Origin: JBDKGH01 sp039798265
GTDB taxonomy: Bacteria; Bacteroidota; Bacteroidia; Flavobacteriales_D; Sanyastnellaceae
Assembly (NCBI GenBank): GCA_039798265.1
Contig: JBDKGH010000031.1
Location: 1-28,027, forward strand
DNA: 28,027 nt
Direction: 5' to 3'
A program made the translations under genes and the position numbers. Below are positions 6,557 to 15,519 of this stretch, in pieces (position 1 is the first letter of the stretch; every line of letters starts with the position of its first letter). The notes under the pieces are model-generated. The model worked only from the letters and a program-made list of their open reading frames with translations, was not told the DNA's origin and ran no database searches.

Positions 6557-9500
6557 ATGAAAAGCGCACTTGAAATATATGCATCGCACAAGCACATTTG
6601 GCGCGCAGCTGTGCTCATATTTATAGGCGCATGTTTTTCATTAGTAGGATGGATTTGTAACATTGAAAGTTTTAAGTCACTCATTCCTGGAGCAACTTCA
6701 ATTAAGTTTAATACCGCTCTCATTTTTCTGCTTATCAGCATCATGATGTTTTTGATGTGGCATGACGAATGGAGAAAAAAATATAAGAGATGGATTTATG
6801 GCATTGCTCTTTTCTATGGGCTTTTTACCTTGATATCACTTAGTCAGTATCTTTTTAATGCGAACTATGGTATAGACGAGTTGTTTTTCAAGGATAGATT
6901 AGCGGCGGTAAACCCCGGAAGAATAGCGGTTTCTACTTCTTTTTATATCCTTCTTCATTGCGCGGGTGTTTTATTGTGGCTCTCTGATTCACAGCGCAAC
7001 AAGAGAATCTCGGCAGTTTTATTCAATGCCATTCTCATCATGTCCACTTTTGGACTTTTGGGTTATGGTCTTCGTGTTCCTGTTTTTTACTCGTTGAATA
7101 AATACACCTCGATGTCGCTCACAGCATCCATTCTTTTGGGTATATCGAGTTTCGTTTTAGGAGCGGCGGTGAAACATACAGAATTAAATAAATTAATCTT
7201 TGGCCAAGGTCTGGGTGACAAAACCATGCGACGACTCATGGCCGTACTTTTAGTTACCGTTGTCGGAACTATTTATTTGGGAAGTTCCGCTATGGATTGC
7301 GGTTTTAGCTCGCCACATTATACCATGGTGGTGATGGCTATTGTGTTTATTGGTGTTGGACTCACCATGAGTTTTATAACTGCTCGACAGTTGAATGCCA
7401 TCGATGAAAAAAGAAGAATTGCCGAAGCGGAATACAGCCAAGTAAATTTTGATTTAGAACGAAAAATACGCATTCGAACACAAGCGTTAGAACGTTCTTT
7501 TTTACAAATAAAACGCAGTGAGGAGAGTTTGCGATCTATCGTTAATACCTCACCCGATGCCTTCTTAATGATCAATCGGGCTGGGGAGATTAAAATGATC
7601 AACGATCAGTTTACTCGCCTTACAGGATATTCGGCAGAAGAAGCAGAAAATCTGCCCATGAAATCCCTATGGAAATTGCAAGGCACAGTAAATTGTGTGG
7701 ATTATTTGTATGAAAGAATAGACGAACAGAAAGACATCACACAGGTCTTTGATGCTGCACTAGTTTTCACTAAAGATGGAAGAGCGTTTTGGGGTGAGTT
7801 AACCTTTAACCACTTGCGTTTAGATAATGAAAATTTGGTGTCCATTTCTCTACGCGATATTACAGAGCGAAGAAAGAATCAAGAGGAAATGTACACGCTT
7901 ACTGAACGTTTAAAAGAAGCAACGCAAGGAACCGGTATTGGTATTTGGGATTATGACATCCAAAACAATCATCTTTTTTGGGATGACAATATGTTTCTGT
8001 TACATAGGGTGAAACCCAATGAGTTCAAAAGTACTTATGAGAATTGGGAGACATTAGTGCATCCAGATGATTTGAAGAAGGCGAAAGAAGAGGTAGTGGA
8101 GGTTTTACGAAGTGATGCTCGACAATACCAAAGTGAATTTAGAGTAATTTGTCCTGATGGGCAGATCGTATATATCAGAGCTAAAGCAAGCGTCCTTCGC
8201 AATGCGGAAGGACGTGTGGTGCGCATGATTGGCGTAAACTCGGATATCACCGATAAGAAGAAGTTCGAAATGGAATTGATTGCCAATTTTGAACGAAGCA
8301 AAATCTTCATAGAGCAATTGCCCACAGCAGTGGCCATGTTCGATAAGGACATGCGTTACCTCACGGCTTCTGATCAATGGTACGAAGATTATGGACTGCG
8401 TGGGCAAGACATCATTGGCAAATCACATTATGAAATTTTCCCCGATCTCAAAGAGGATTGGCGAGAGGAGCATAAAGAAGTTCTTTTGGGCAAAAGTCTT
8501 CACTCAGACGAAGACTTTTTCGTTAGACCAGATGGAACAGTGCATTGGCTTACTTGGGATGTAAGGCCATGGTACACCAATGATGATGAAGTGGGCGGTG
8601 TATTGATGTTTACGGCGAATATTACCGAACGTAAAAAAGTAGAAAATTTATTGAAGTTCTCCGAAGAACGTTTCAGAGGGGCGTTTGAAGGGGCGGTCAT
8701 CGGTATGGCTCTGGTAGATACCGAAGGCAATTGGATAAAAGTAAATCCAAGCCTTTGTGATATGCTAGGTTATACTTTGGATGAAATGATGGTGATCTCC
8801 TTCAAGCAAATTCTGCATGAAAGTGATCTTCAGGTGAGCTTAGCATTGGTGAATGAAATGTATGCAGGACTTCGAAATGAATTCCAAATGGAGCATCGTT
8901 TTGTCCATAAAAATGGAGATGAAATTTGGACTGTACTCGCCGTTACCTTAGTACGGGATGAAAATAACCGACCTACTCAAATGATCGCCCAAGCAACGGA
9001 TATTACCGAGCAAAAAATGGCTGAGCGCAACTTGGCACAGATCAATACCAAACTGCAAGGTATTCTCGATGCGAGTTCACAAGTGGCCATTATCAGTTGC
9101 GATGTAAATGGGTTTATTACCACTTTCAATAAAGGGGCGGAGAATTTATTGGAATATACTGCGGAGGAATTGCAAGGAAAATACACCCCGGAGGTGTTTC
9201 ATAAGCGGGAAGAAATGGAAGAGAGAGGAAGACAACTTTCGGAGATACGTGGAAGAAAGGTCGAAGGCTTTCAAATATTCACTGAGTTCGCTCAAATGGG
9301 AGAGTTTGATAGCCGAGAATGGACCTATGTTAAAAAAGACGGAACAGAATTCCCTGTGCTTTTGGTACTCAGCGCACACAGAGGACTTGACGGTGTTCCA
9401 ATCGGTTACATAGGAGTGGCCATGGACATTACCGAGCGCAAGCAAACAGAAGAAACACGCAGGCAGTTTACCGTGCTCGAAGCCAAAAGCAAGGAGTTGG

Positions 9501-10168
9501 AGCAGTTTGCTTACGCGGCGTCTCATGACTTGAGGGAACCTCTGTTAACCATCAAAAACTATGTAGCCATTTTGATGGAAGAATTTAAAGAAAATGCAAG
9601 TCCTGTTTCCGAAAAATACGCTCAATTCATTTCTAAAGCAGTGATGCGCATGGAAGAATTGATTACCGGTCTATTAGATTATTCTCGATTGAGTCGAGTA
9701 AAACAGGCTCAGGTAGTTTCGGTGCAGACCATATTAGAAGATGTTCGATTAGATCTAAATAGTTTGATTGAACGAAACAGTGTCCGTTTGGGTATCGGTG
9801 AAATGCCCACTGTAGTGGCTTATCCATTAGAATTAAAATTGCTATTTCAAAATTTGATTTCGAATGCAATTAAATTCACTCGACCCAATACGAAACCTGA
9901 AATTGACATTTCAGCTCAGAAAACCGAAAACGGCTGGCTCTTTAGAGTGAGTGATAACGGCATCGGTATTTCGGAAAGTGATTATGTCAAGATATTTGAC
10001 TTATTTCAACGACTCCACTCCAAAGTAGATTTCGATGGAACGGGAATAGGATTAGCCCAGTGTAAAAAAATAGCAGAAATTCACAACGGTAAAATTTGGG
10101 TAGAATCGAAAGAAGGGGTGGGAAGTGATTTTTATTTTACCATTCAACTTAAAGCCTATGAGAACTAA
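6557..10168 (+). CDS. Membrane-bound hybrid-free sensor histidine kinase with about five PAS domains
   Basis: A protein of 1203 residues. The N-terminus (about 1-280) holds around eight hydrophobic segments, with motifs IPGATSIKFNTALIFLL and PGRIAVSTSFYILL seen in membrane sensor regions of other kinases. A charged helix (about 285-320) follows, then PAS-like repeats starting near residues 324, 455, 575, 695 and 830, most ending in the DITER/DITEQ-type boundary. HisKA carries the phospho-acceptor H990 in SHDLREPL. HATPase_c shows the N box NLISNAIKFTR (N1103), G1 DNGIGI (D1133) and G2 GTGIGLAQ (G1161). It should autophosphorylate and pass phosphate to the response regulator gene that overlaps its 3' end. 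The second PAS (WDYDIQNNHLFWDD) is of the PAS_3 type. None of the PAS motifs reveals a specific ligand, so the signal is unknown. Confidence 0.93.
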   Translation: MKSALEIYASHKHIWRAAVLIFIGACFSLVGWICNIESFKSLIPGATSIKFNTALIFLLISIMMFLMWHDEWRKKYKRWIYGIALFYGLFTLISLSQYLFNANYGIDELFFKDRLAAVNPGRIAVSTSFYILLHCAGVLLWLSDSQRNKRISAVLFNAILIMSTFGLLGYGLRVPVFYSLNKYTSMSLTASILLGISSFVLGAAVKHTELNKLIFGQGLGDKTMRRLMAVLLVTVVGTIYLGSSAMDCGFSSPHYTMVVMAIVFIGVGLTMSFITARQLNAIDEKRRIAEAEYSQVNFDLERKIRIRTQALERSFLQIKRSEESLRSIVNTSPDAFLMINRAGEIKMINDQFTRLTGYSAEEAENLPMKSLWKLQGTVNCVDYLYERIDEQKDITQVFDAALVFTKDGRAFWGELTFNHLRLDNENLVSISLRDITERRKNQEEMYTLTERLKEATQGTGIGIWDYDIQNNHLFWDDNMFLLHRVKPNEFKSTYENWETLVHPDDLKKAKEEVVEVLRSDARQYQSEFRVICPDGQIVYIRAKASVLRNAEGRVVRMIGVNSDITDKKKFEMELIANFERSKIFIEQLPTAVAMFDKDMRYLTASDQWYEDYGLRGQDIIGKSHYEIFPDLKEDWREEHKEVLLGKSLHSDEDFFVRPDGTVHWLTWDVRPWYTNDDEVGGVLMFTANITERKKVENLLKFSEERFRGAFEGAVIGMALVDTEGNWIKVNPSLCDMLGYTLDEMMVISFKQILHESDLQVSLALVNEMYAGLRNEFQMEHRFVHKNGDEIWTVLAVTLVRDENNRPTQMIAQATDITEQKMAERNLAQINTKLQGILDASSQVAIISCDVNGFITTFNKGAENLLEYTAEELQGKYTPEVFHKREEMEERGRQLSEIRGRKVEGFQIFTEFAQMGEFDSREWTYVKKDGTEFPVLLVLSAHRGLDGVPIGYIGVAMDITERKQTEETRRQFTVLEAKSKELEQFAYAASHDLREPLLTIKNYVAILMEEFKENASPVSEKYAQFISKAVMRMEELITGLLDYSRLSRVKQAQVVSVQTILEDVRLDLNSLIERNSVRLGIGEMPTVVAYPLELKLLFQNLISNAIKFTRPNTKPEIDISAQKTENGWLFRVSDNGIGISESDYVKIFDLFQRLHSKVDFDGTGIGLAQCKKIAEIHNGKIWVESKEGVGSDFYFTIQLKAYEN

Positions 10169-10586
10169 ATTGCATTTGATACTTTTAGTAGATGATGATG
10201 ATGCGTGTAATTTCTTTCACACGCACCTCATCGAAAAGTTAGATTGTGCCGAGCAAGTAAGAACGGTAGCTAACGGATTGGAAGCGCTGGAGTTTCTTAG
10301 AACCCCTATTGACGGCCACTATCCGCGACCTGATGTCATTTTCTTGGACATCAATATGCCTAAAATGAATGGCTGGGATTTCCTTGAACAATACGAATAT
10401 CTTAGCGCTGACCAAAAGGCACAAATGATTTTAATTATGCTTTCCACTTCATTTAATTCGGAAGATCGCGATCGTGCATTATCTAATGCGAACGTAAAAG
10501 ATTTTGCCAACAAATACCTCAATAAGGATTCGTTGGTTTATCTGTTGCGCAAACACTTTCCCGATCACTTTGAGGCTCTAGGTTAA
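10158..10586 (+). CDS. Single-domain response regulator (CheY/Rcp1-like receiver)
   Basis: A protein of 142 residues consisting only of a receiver domain. The acidic pocket is D12-D15 in LLVDDDDACNFF, the phospho-acceptor is D64 in VIFLDINMPKMNG, and the conserved lysine is K119 in FANKYL. There is no output domain, as in Rcp1-type regulators. The start ATG at 10158 lies inside the end of the kinase gene (11-base overlap), so the two are translationally coupled and form a cognate pair; the longer frame from 10125 reads back into kinase sequence and lacks family support. With no DNA-binding part, the signal must go to a protein partner or onward in a phosphorelay. Its stop codon overlaps that of metF on the other strand. 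Confidence 0.9.
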   Translation: MRTKLHLILLVDDDDACNFFHTHLIEKLDCAEQVRTVANGLEALEFLRTPIDGHYPRPDVIFLDINMPKMNGWDFLEQYEYLSADQKAQMILIMLSTSFNSEDRDRALSNANVKDFANKYLNKDSLVYLLRKHFPDHFEALG

Positions 10587-11536
10587 AATACGGCCTTTGC
10601 AATGGTCTTCGTGCTTTTTGCTTTACCCATGGTGTAGTAGTGAAGCACAGGTGCTCCTCCTTTGATCAATTCTTTCGATTGTTGAATGCACCATTCTTCA
10701 CCTACTACGCGAACGTCTTCTTCTGTTTTTGCTTTTTCTACAGCCTCTACTAATTCATCGGGCATGTTGATGTGAAAGTGATGGGGCAACACACTCAATT
10801 GAGATTTCGCAGTTAGCGGTTTCAGTCCGGGTATTATGGGCACATGTATGTTGTTGTCCCTGCAAAGTTTTACAAAGTCAAAGTAAGCTTGATTGTCAAA
10901 AAACATTTGCGTTACCACGTATTCTGCGCCAGCATCGATTTTGGCTTTCAACCATCGCAAATCACTTTTCATATTCGGGGCTTCAAAGTGTTTTTCAGGA
11001 TATCCCGCTACCCCCATGCAGAAGTTCGTTTTCTGCACTCCCTTCAAGTCGGGATCGAGGTAAAGTCCATTGTTCATATTGGCCACTTGATGCACTAAAT
11101 CTACCGCGTAAGCATGCCCCTCTGGTTCTGCTTTGAAACGGCCTTCACTTTTGATGGGATCTCCGCGCAAAACCAATACATTGTCTATTCCAACAAAAGC
11201 TAAGTCGATCAATGCATCTTCGGTGTCTTGACGGCTAAATCCACCGCAGATGATGTGCGGCACGGTATCTACATTATAGCGGTTCATAATGGCCGCGCAA
11301 ATGCCAACAGTGCCTGGGCGTTTCTTTACTGTTTTTCGCTCCAATAATCCATTCCCTGCATCTTTGAAAATATATTCTTCCCGATGATAGGTAACATCTA
11401 CAAAGGCCGGTGAAAATTCCATCAATTCGTCCATGGTTTGAAAAATGGAAGAAATGTTTTGACCTTTCAGCGGAGGAAGTATTTCAATGCTGAATAAGGT
11501 GTTTTTTGCTGAAGAGATATGTTCTGTAACTTTCAT
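10583..11536 (-). CDS. metF: 5,10-methylenetetrahydrofolate reductase
   Basis: A protein of 317 residues, the usual size for MetF. It reduces 5,10-methylene-THF to 5-methyl-THF, the methyl donor used by MetH, as a cytoplasmic FAD enzyme. Recognisable parts are FSIEILPPLKG (the catalytic Glu in the first strand), VDVTYHREE, PHIICGGFSRQDTEDALIDL, NVLVLRGDPIK, and VTQMFFDNQAYFDFV then VPIIPGLKPLT. The start ATG at 11536 was chosen because the family begins MKVTEHI and the upstream extension overlaps the metH stop. It lies 17 bases after metH and is the last gene of the SAM-riboswitch operon. It converges on the response regulator with overlapping stop codons. Confidence 0.95.
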   Translation of the reverse strand: MKVTEHISSAKNTLFSIEILPPLKGQNISSIFQTMDELMEFSPAFVDVTYHREEYIFKDAGNGLLERKTVKKRPGTVGICAAIMNRYNVDTVPHIICGGFSRQDTEDALIDLAFVGIDNVLVLRGDPIKSEGRFKAEPEGHAYAVDLVHQVANMNNGLYLDPDLKGVQKTNFCMGVAGYPEKHFEAPNMKSDLRWLKAKIDAGAEYVVTQMFFDNQAYFDFVKLCRDNNIHVPIIPGLKPLTAKSQLSVLPHHFHINMPDELVEAVEKAKTEEDVRVVGEEWCIQQSKELIKGGAPVLHYYTMGKAKSTKTIAKAVF

Positions 11537-11553
11537 TTTCGGAGGTAATAAAA

Positions 11554-14223
11554 TTAAAATAGGAGAGGGCCTAACCAACGTTTCGCGTCTTCTACGTTGG
11601 CCGATTTACGCTGTGCATAGTCGATCACTTGTTCTTCGGTAATTTTTCCAATACCAAAATAACGCGCTTGTGGGTGAGCAAAATAGTAGCCCGACACACT
11701 AGCAGCCGGATACATCGCAAGATTTTCGGTAAGTTGAATACCTGTGTTTTTTTCCACCTCTAGTATTTCCCAAATCGTTTTCTTTTCTTGGTGATCGGGG
11801 CACGCGGGATAACCCGGTGCAGGTCGAATGCCTTGGTACTTTTCGTCAATCAACTCATGGTTGCTCAATTCCTCTTCATGGGCATAACCCCAGTAGTCTT
11901 TGCGCACCAAGGCATGCAAATATTCTGCGCCTGCTTCTGCCAAGCGGTCGGCTAATGCTTTGGCTAAAATGGAATTGTATTCGTCATGCTGGGATTCAAA
12001 TTCTTTTACGAGTTCTTCTACTCCAAAACCGGCACTGATAGCAAAGCAACCCATGTAATCTTGCAATCCTGATTCAAGGGGTGCTATAAAGTCAGATAAT
12101 GCATAATTGGGCTGTCCCTGCGCTTTTTGTGTTTGCTGACGTATGGTGAAAAAGGTCCTTTCGCCGAGTGGTGTCTCGATTTGGATGTCATCGCCTTTGG
12201 ATTGGGCTTTGAAAAGTCCGATCACCGCTTTGATACGAAACAAAGAGTTCGCTTTAATACGGTCTAGGAGCTGTTGAGCATCGGCAAATAGTTGTGTTGC
12301 CTGTTCGCCCACCACGTCGTCTTGCAATATTGCTGGGTATTTGCCGGCTAATTGCCATGTTTGAAAAAAGGGTGTCCAATCAATATAGTCTTCTAACTGC
12401 GAAATGCTGAGCGAGTGAATCACTTGAACGCCCAATTGTTTGGGCTGATATATGTCGGAAGCTTTCCACTCAATGGCGAATTTATTTTTTCTTGCTTCGC
12501 TTAAACTGAGCAATGATTTTGCTTGATGATGCGCTGCATACTGATTTCTTACTTTTTCGTATTCGGCTTTAATGTCACGATGGGTCTTCTCTTTTTGCTC
12601 ATTGCTAATTAAACTTCCCGCTACAGGTACTGCTCGAGATGCATCGAGCACGTGTATGATAGAGCCACTATAAACGGGATCTATTTTTACAGCCGTATGC
12701 ACGCGCGAAGTGGTGGCTCCACCAATTAGTAAAGGAATTTTTAATCCACGTCGCTCCATTTCCCGGGCTACATAAATCATTTCATCCAGCGAAGGCGTGA
12801 TCAATCCACTTAACCCGATCAAATCTGCGTTTTCTTGAATGGCTCGATCAATAATGGTTTCTGCTTGCACCATTACACCAAGGTCAATCACCTCATAGTT
12901 ATTGCAGGCCATTACGACTCCCACAATATTTTTTCCTATGTCATGCACATCACCTTTCACCGTGGCCAAAACAATTTTTCCGGCACCACTTTGAGCAGAA
13001 GCATTCAGCGCTTTCTCTGCTTGCAAGTATGGCTCCAGATAAGCCACGGATTTTTTCATCACGCGGGCACTTTTGACTACTTGGGGTAAAAACATTTTAC
13101 CCGATCCGAATAGGTCGCCTACTACAGACATTCCTGCCATGAGTGGCCCTTCAATAACATGCAAAGGACGGCCATATTTTTGACGGGCTTCTTCGGTATC
13201 TTCATCAATGAAGTCAATGATGCCCTTTACCAAGGCATGCTCTAGTCTTTTTTCTACGGTCGCTTTACGCCACTCGAGGTCTTCCTTTTTTTCTTTTTTC
13301 GCGCTTTCTTTATTTCGCTCTGCATAGTCGAGTAAGCGTTCGGTAGCATCCGCACGTCTATTCAACAGTACGTCCTCAACTAAGCCTAATAGTTCTTTAG
13401 GTATTTCATCGTACACCTCAAGTTGCGATGGGTTTACGATGCCCATATCCATACCGTGTTGTATGCCGTGGTATAAAAAGGCCGAATGCATGGCCTCGCG
13501 TACGGTGTTATTTCCGCGAAAAGAAAAACTCACATTGCTCACTCCTCCGCTAATCAAAGCACCGGGAAGATTTTCTTTGATCCATTTGGTGGCTTGAAAA
13601 AAATGTAGTGCGTTGTTGCGGTGTTCTTCAATGCCCGTTCCCACAGGGAAAATATTCGGGTCAAAAATGATGTCTGTTTTTCTAAATCCGACTACATCAA
13701 CCAAAAGGCGATAGGCACGTGTACAGATTTCAATGCGCCTTTCATAGGTGTCCGCTTGTCCTTTTTCATCGAAAGCCATTACGATAACGGCAGCGCCATA
13801 CCGCTTGATTTTTTTTGCTTTCGCAATAAAATCTTCTTCTCCTTCTTTGAGCGAAATGGAGTTAACTACGGCTTTCCCTTGTACGCATTTTAACCCCGCT
13901 TCTATGATTTCCCACTTGGAAGAATCGATCATAATGGGAACACGTGCAATATCTGGCTCGGAAGCAATGAGGTGTAAAAAGCGCACCATAGCGGCCTTTC
14001 CATCAATCATGGCTTCGTCCATATTGATGTCAATGATTTGAGCACCGCCTTCTACTTGCTCTCGAGCAACGGCTAATGCTTCTTCATACTTATCTTCTTT
14101 AATGAGGTTTAAAAACTTGCGCGAACCGGTAACGTTGGTTCGCTCCCCTACATTGATGAAGTTCGTTTCTGTGGTGGCGATCAATGGTTCAAGACCGCTC
14201 AATTGTATTTTAATGGTACTCAA
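11554..14223 (-). CDS. metH: Cobalamin-dependent methionine synthase, folate/B12/activation part
   Basis: A protein of 889 residues corresponding to E. coli MetH without its first module. In order: the pterin-binding domain (NFINVGERTNVTGSRKF, about 20-290), the cobalamin cap helices (about 310-400), the B12-binding Rossmann domain with the cobalt ligand H427 in DVHDIGKNIV, and the AdoMet activation domain (about 560-889) with RPAPGYPACPDH near residue 800. The missing homocysteine-binding module is the separate gene just upstream, 12 bases away. No ATG is available near the family start, and the reading frame begins with TTG at 14223 directly after an upstream stop, so a TTG start giving MSTIKIQLSGLEPL is likely. 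Both halves must act together to make methionine. Confidence 0.95.
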   Translation of the reverse strand: MSTIKIQLSGLEPLIATTETNFINVGERTNVTGSRKFLNLIKEDKYEEALAVAREQVEGGAQIIDINMDEAMIDGKAAMVRFLHLIASEPDIARVPIMIDSSKWEIIEAGLKCVQGKAVVNSISLKEGEEDFIAKAKKIKRYGAAVIVMAFDEKGQADTYERRIEICTRAYRLLVDVVGFRKTDIIFDPNIFPVGTGIEEHRNNALHFFQATKWIKENLPGALISGGVSNVSFSFRGNNTVREAMHSAFLYHGIQHGMDMGIVNPSQLEVYDEIPKELLGLVEDVLLNRRADATERLLDYAERNKESAKKEKKEDLEWRKATVEKRLEHALVKGIIDFIDEDTEEARQKYGRPLHVIEGPLMAGMSVVGDLFGSGKMFLPQVVKSARVMKKSVAYLEPYLQAEKALNASAQSGAGKIVLATVKGDVHDIGKNIVGVVMACNNYEVIDLGVMVQAETIIDRAIQENADLIGLSGLITPSLDEMIYVAREMERRGLKIPLLIGGATTSRVHTAVKIDPVYSGSIIHVLDASRAVPVAGSLISNEQKEKTHRDIKAEYEKVRNQYAAHHQAKSLLSLSEARKNKFAIEWKASDIYQPKQLGVQVIHSLSISQLEDYIDWTPFFQTWQLAGKYPAILQDDVVGEQATQLFADAQQLLDRIKANSLFRIKAVIGLFKAQSKGDDIQIETPLGERTFFTIRQQTQKAQGQPNYALSDFIAPLESGLQDYMGCFAISAGFGVEELVKEFESQHDEYNSILAKALADRLAEAGAEYLHALVRKDYWGYAHEEELSNHELIDEKYQGIRPAPGYPACPDHQEKKTIWEILEVEKNTGIQLTENLAMYPAASVSGYYFAHPQARYFGIGKITEEQVIDYAQRKSANVEDAKRWLGPLLF

Positions 14224-14235
14224 TTGATGTTCGGT

Positions 14236-15237
14236 TTAAGCGGGTTGAACAAGTGGTCGGGGTGTATATGTTTTTGCAACATCGGCAATGGCTTTGATGT
14301 GAGCTGGGGTGGTACCGCAGCAACCTCCCACTACGTTCACGATGTTGCGATCGAGGTAGTTCTTTATTAAAGCAGCCATATCCGCAGGCGATTGGTCGTA
14401 ATGGCCCATGGCATTGGGTAAGCCGGCATTGGGGTAGGCACTCACATAGCCCTCAGCATGGTCGGAAAGCAACTGCACGTATGGCATTAATTGTTCGGCT
14501 CCTAAAGCGCAATTAAATCCGATGCTGAAAAACGGAATATGCGACATGGAGATGAGAAACGAATGAGCTGTTTGACCAGAAAGCGTGCGACCACTCGCGT
14601 CGGTAATAGTACCGCTGATCATAATGGGTAATTCTAGTCCGCGTTCTTCGAGCACTTCGCTAATCGCGAAAAGAGCTGCTTTGGCATTGAGCGTATCAAA
14701 AATGGTTTCAACCAATATAACATCAGATCCTCCATCGATCAATCCTTCTACCTGCTCGCGATAGGCCAGTACTAAATCATCATAAGTTACAGCTCTATAG
14801 CCCGGATCGTTTACATCAGGTGAAAGGGAGGCTGTTCTATTGGTGGGGCCCACGGCACCCGCCACAAATTTCGCCGAACCATTGGGATTGCTTTTGTAAT
14901 ACTGCTCTACGGCACGTTTAGCGCACTTGGCAGCTTCTACATTGATTTCATAGGCCAATGATTCCATGTGATAATCGGCCAAGGAAATACGTTGTGCATT
15001 GAATGTGTTGGTTTCAATAATGTCTGCTCCAGCCTCGAGATACTCCAGGTGAATCTGTTGAATGATATCAGGTCGGGTTAAGCACAATAAGTCATTATTG
15101 CCCTTTACTAAAGTGGCGTGATCTTTAAATCGCTCTCCTCGAAAGTCTTCTTCTTCGAGTTTGTAACGCTGGATCATGGTACCCATGGCACCATCGAGTA
15201 TGATAATTTTTTGTGCGGCTAATTCGTGTAAATTCAT
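14236..15237 (-). CDS. metH: Methionine synthase homocysteine-binding module (separate MetH N-terminal half)
   Basis: A protein of 333 residues matching the homocysteine S-methyltransferase barrel of MetH: ILDGAMGTMIQRYKLEEEDFRG at the N-terminus, then ETNTFNAQRISLADY, GPTNRTASLSPDVNDPGYRAVT and DTLNAKAALFA. The zinc-binding cysteines lie in FNCALGAEQ and near the end in VVGGCCGTTPAHI. It binds homocysteine on zinc and works with the cobalamin part encoded next. The split is clean: a stop and a new start 12 bases apart, with no frameshift remnant, and such splits are known in Bacteroidota. The start ATG at 15237 (MNLHELAAQK) is preferred over the GTG at 15255. It is the first gene after the SAM-I riboswitch. 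Confidence 0.94.
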   Translation of the reverse strand: MNLHELAAQKIIILDGAMGTMIQRYKLEEEDFRGERFKDHATLVKGNNDLLCLTRPDIIQQIHLEYLEAGADIIETNTFNAQRISLADYHMESLAYEINVEAAKCAKRAVEQYYKSNPNGSAKFVAGAVGPTNRTASLSPDVNDPGYRAVTYDDLVLAYREQVEGLIDGGSDVILVETIFDTLNAKAALFAISEVLEERGLELPIMISGTITDASGRTLSGQTAHSFLISMSHIPFFSIGFNCALGAEQLMPYVQLLSDHAEGYVSAYPNAGLPNAMGHYDQSPADMAALIKNYLDRNIVNVVGGCCGTTPAHIKAIADVAKTYTPRPLVQPA

Positions 15238-15297
15238 CTTTCTGCTATTGGACACTCATACAGATAAGATGGGAGTAATAGGATAACCTACTCGCTT

Positions 15298-15403
15298 GCA
15301 TCATCTCTCCTCGGCTCAGCCGAGGTAGGAGTTAGCACCCGTCATATTACCGGGTTGCTAAGACATCAAAGGGCCTAATCCCTCCGTCTTTCTGGATAAG
15401 TGC
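15298..15403 (-). promoter_or_regulatory. SAM-I riboswitch (S box) aptamer
   Basis: Read on the minus strand, the conserved core is visible. The 5' strand of P1 contains CTTATC (15400-15395), followed by the S-box core GACGGAGGGATTAGGCCC. P2 is formed by AAGAC with GTCTT, then AGCAACC and P3 CCCG-N9-CGGG. GGTGCTAACTCC follows, and P4 is a strong stem CCTCGGCT-G-AGCCGAGG (15325-15309). P1 closes with GATGATGC (15305-15298). Bound SAM should lower expression of metH-metH-metF. No U-tract terminator follows, so control is probably translational or uses a different switch; see findings. Confidence 0.93.
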
Positions 15404-15407
15404 GGTG

Positions 15408-15415
15408 CAAAAGTA
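15408..15415 (-). promoter_or_regulatory. -7 promoter element of the metH operon
   Basis: TACTTTTG on the minus strand is a perfect TAnnTTTG match. It lies 4 bases before the riboswitch P1 helix, so transcription would begin right at the aptamer. A T-rich stretch lies upstream at about the -33 position. Confidence 0.6.
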
Positions 15416-15508
15416 AGAAATTTTTTGGATGGAAAAAAATCTACTCGTTTCGCATAACTCGGAATAACTTATTGGTTTTACGAATAAGCTTTTCTGCCGA
15501 CTGTAGTC

Positions 15509-15516
15509 ATCTTTGC
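15509..15516 (+). promoter_or_regulatory. Possible -7 promoter element before recQ
   Basis: CATCTTTG has one mismatch to TAnnTTTG. It is 3 bases before the recQ ATG, so if it is used the message is leaderless or translation starts at the next ATG (15532). Confidence 0.3.
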
Positions 15517-15519
15517 TCC

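Noticed and set aside
14224..14238. Possible frameshift splitting metH
   Set aside because: The join lies exactly at the domain boundary with a normal stop and an intact second half, and split MetH is known in this phylum; a clean gene split fits better than an error.
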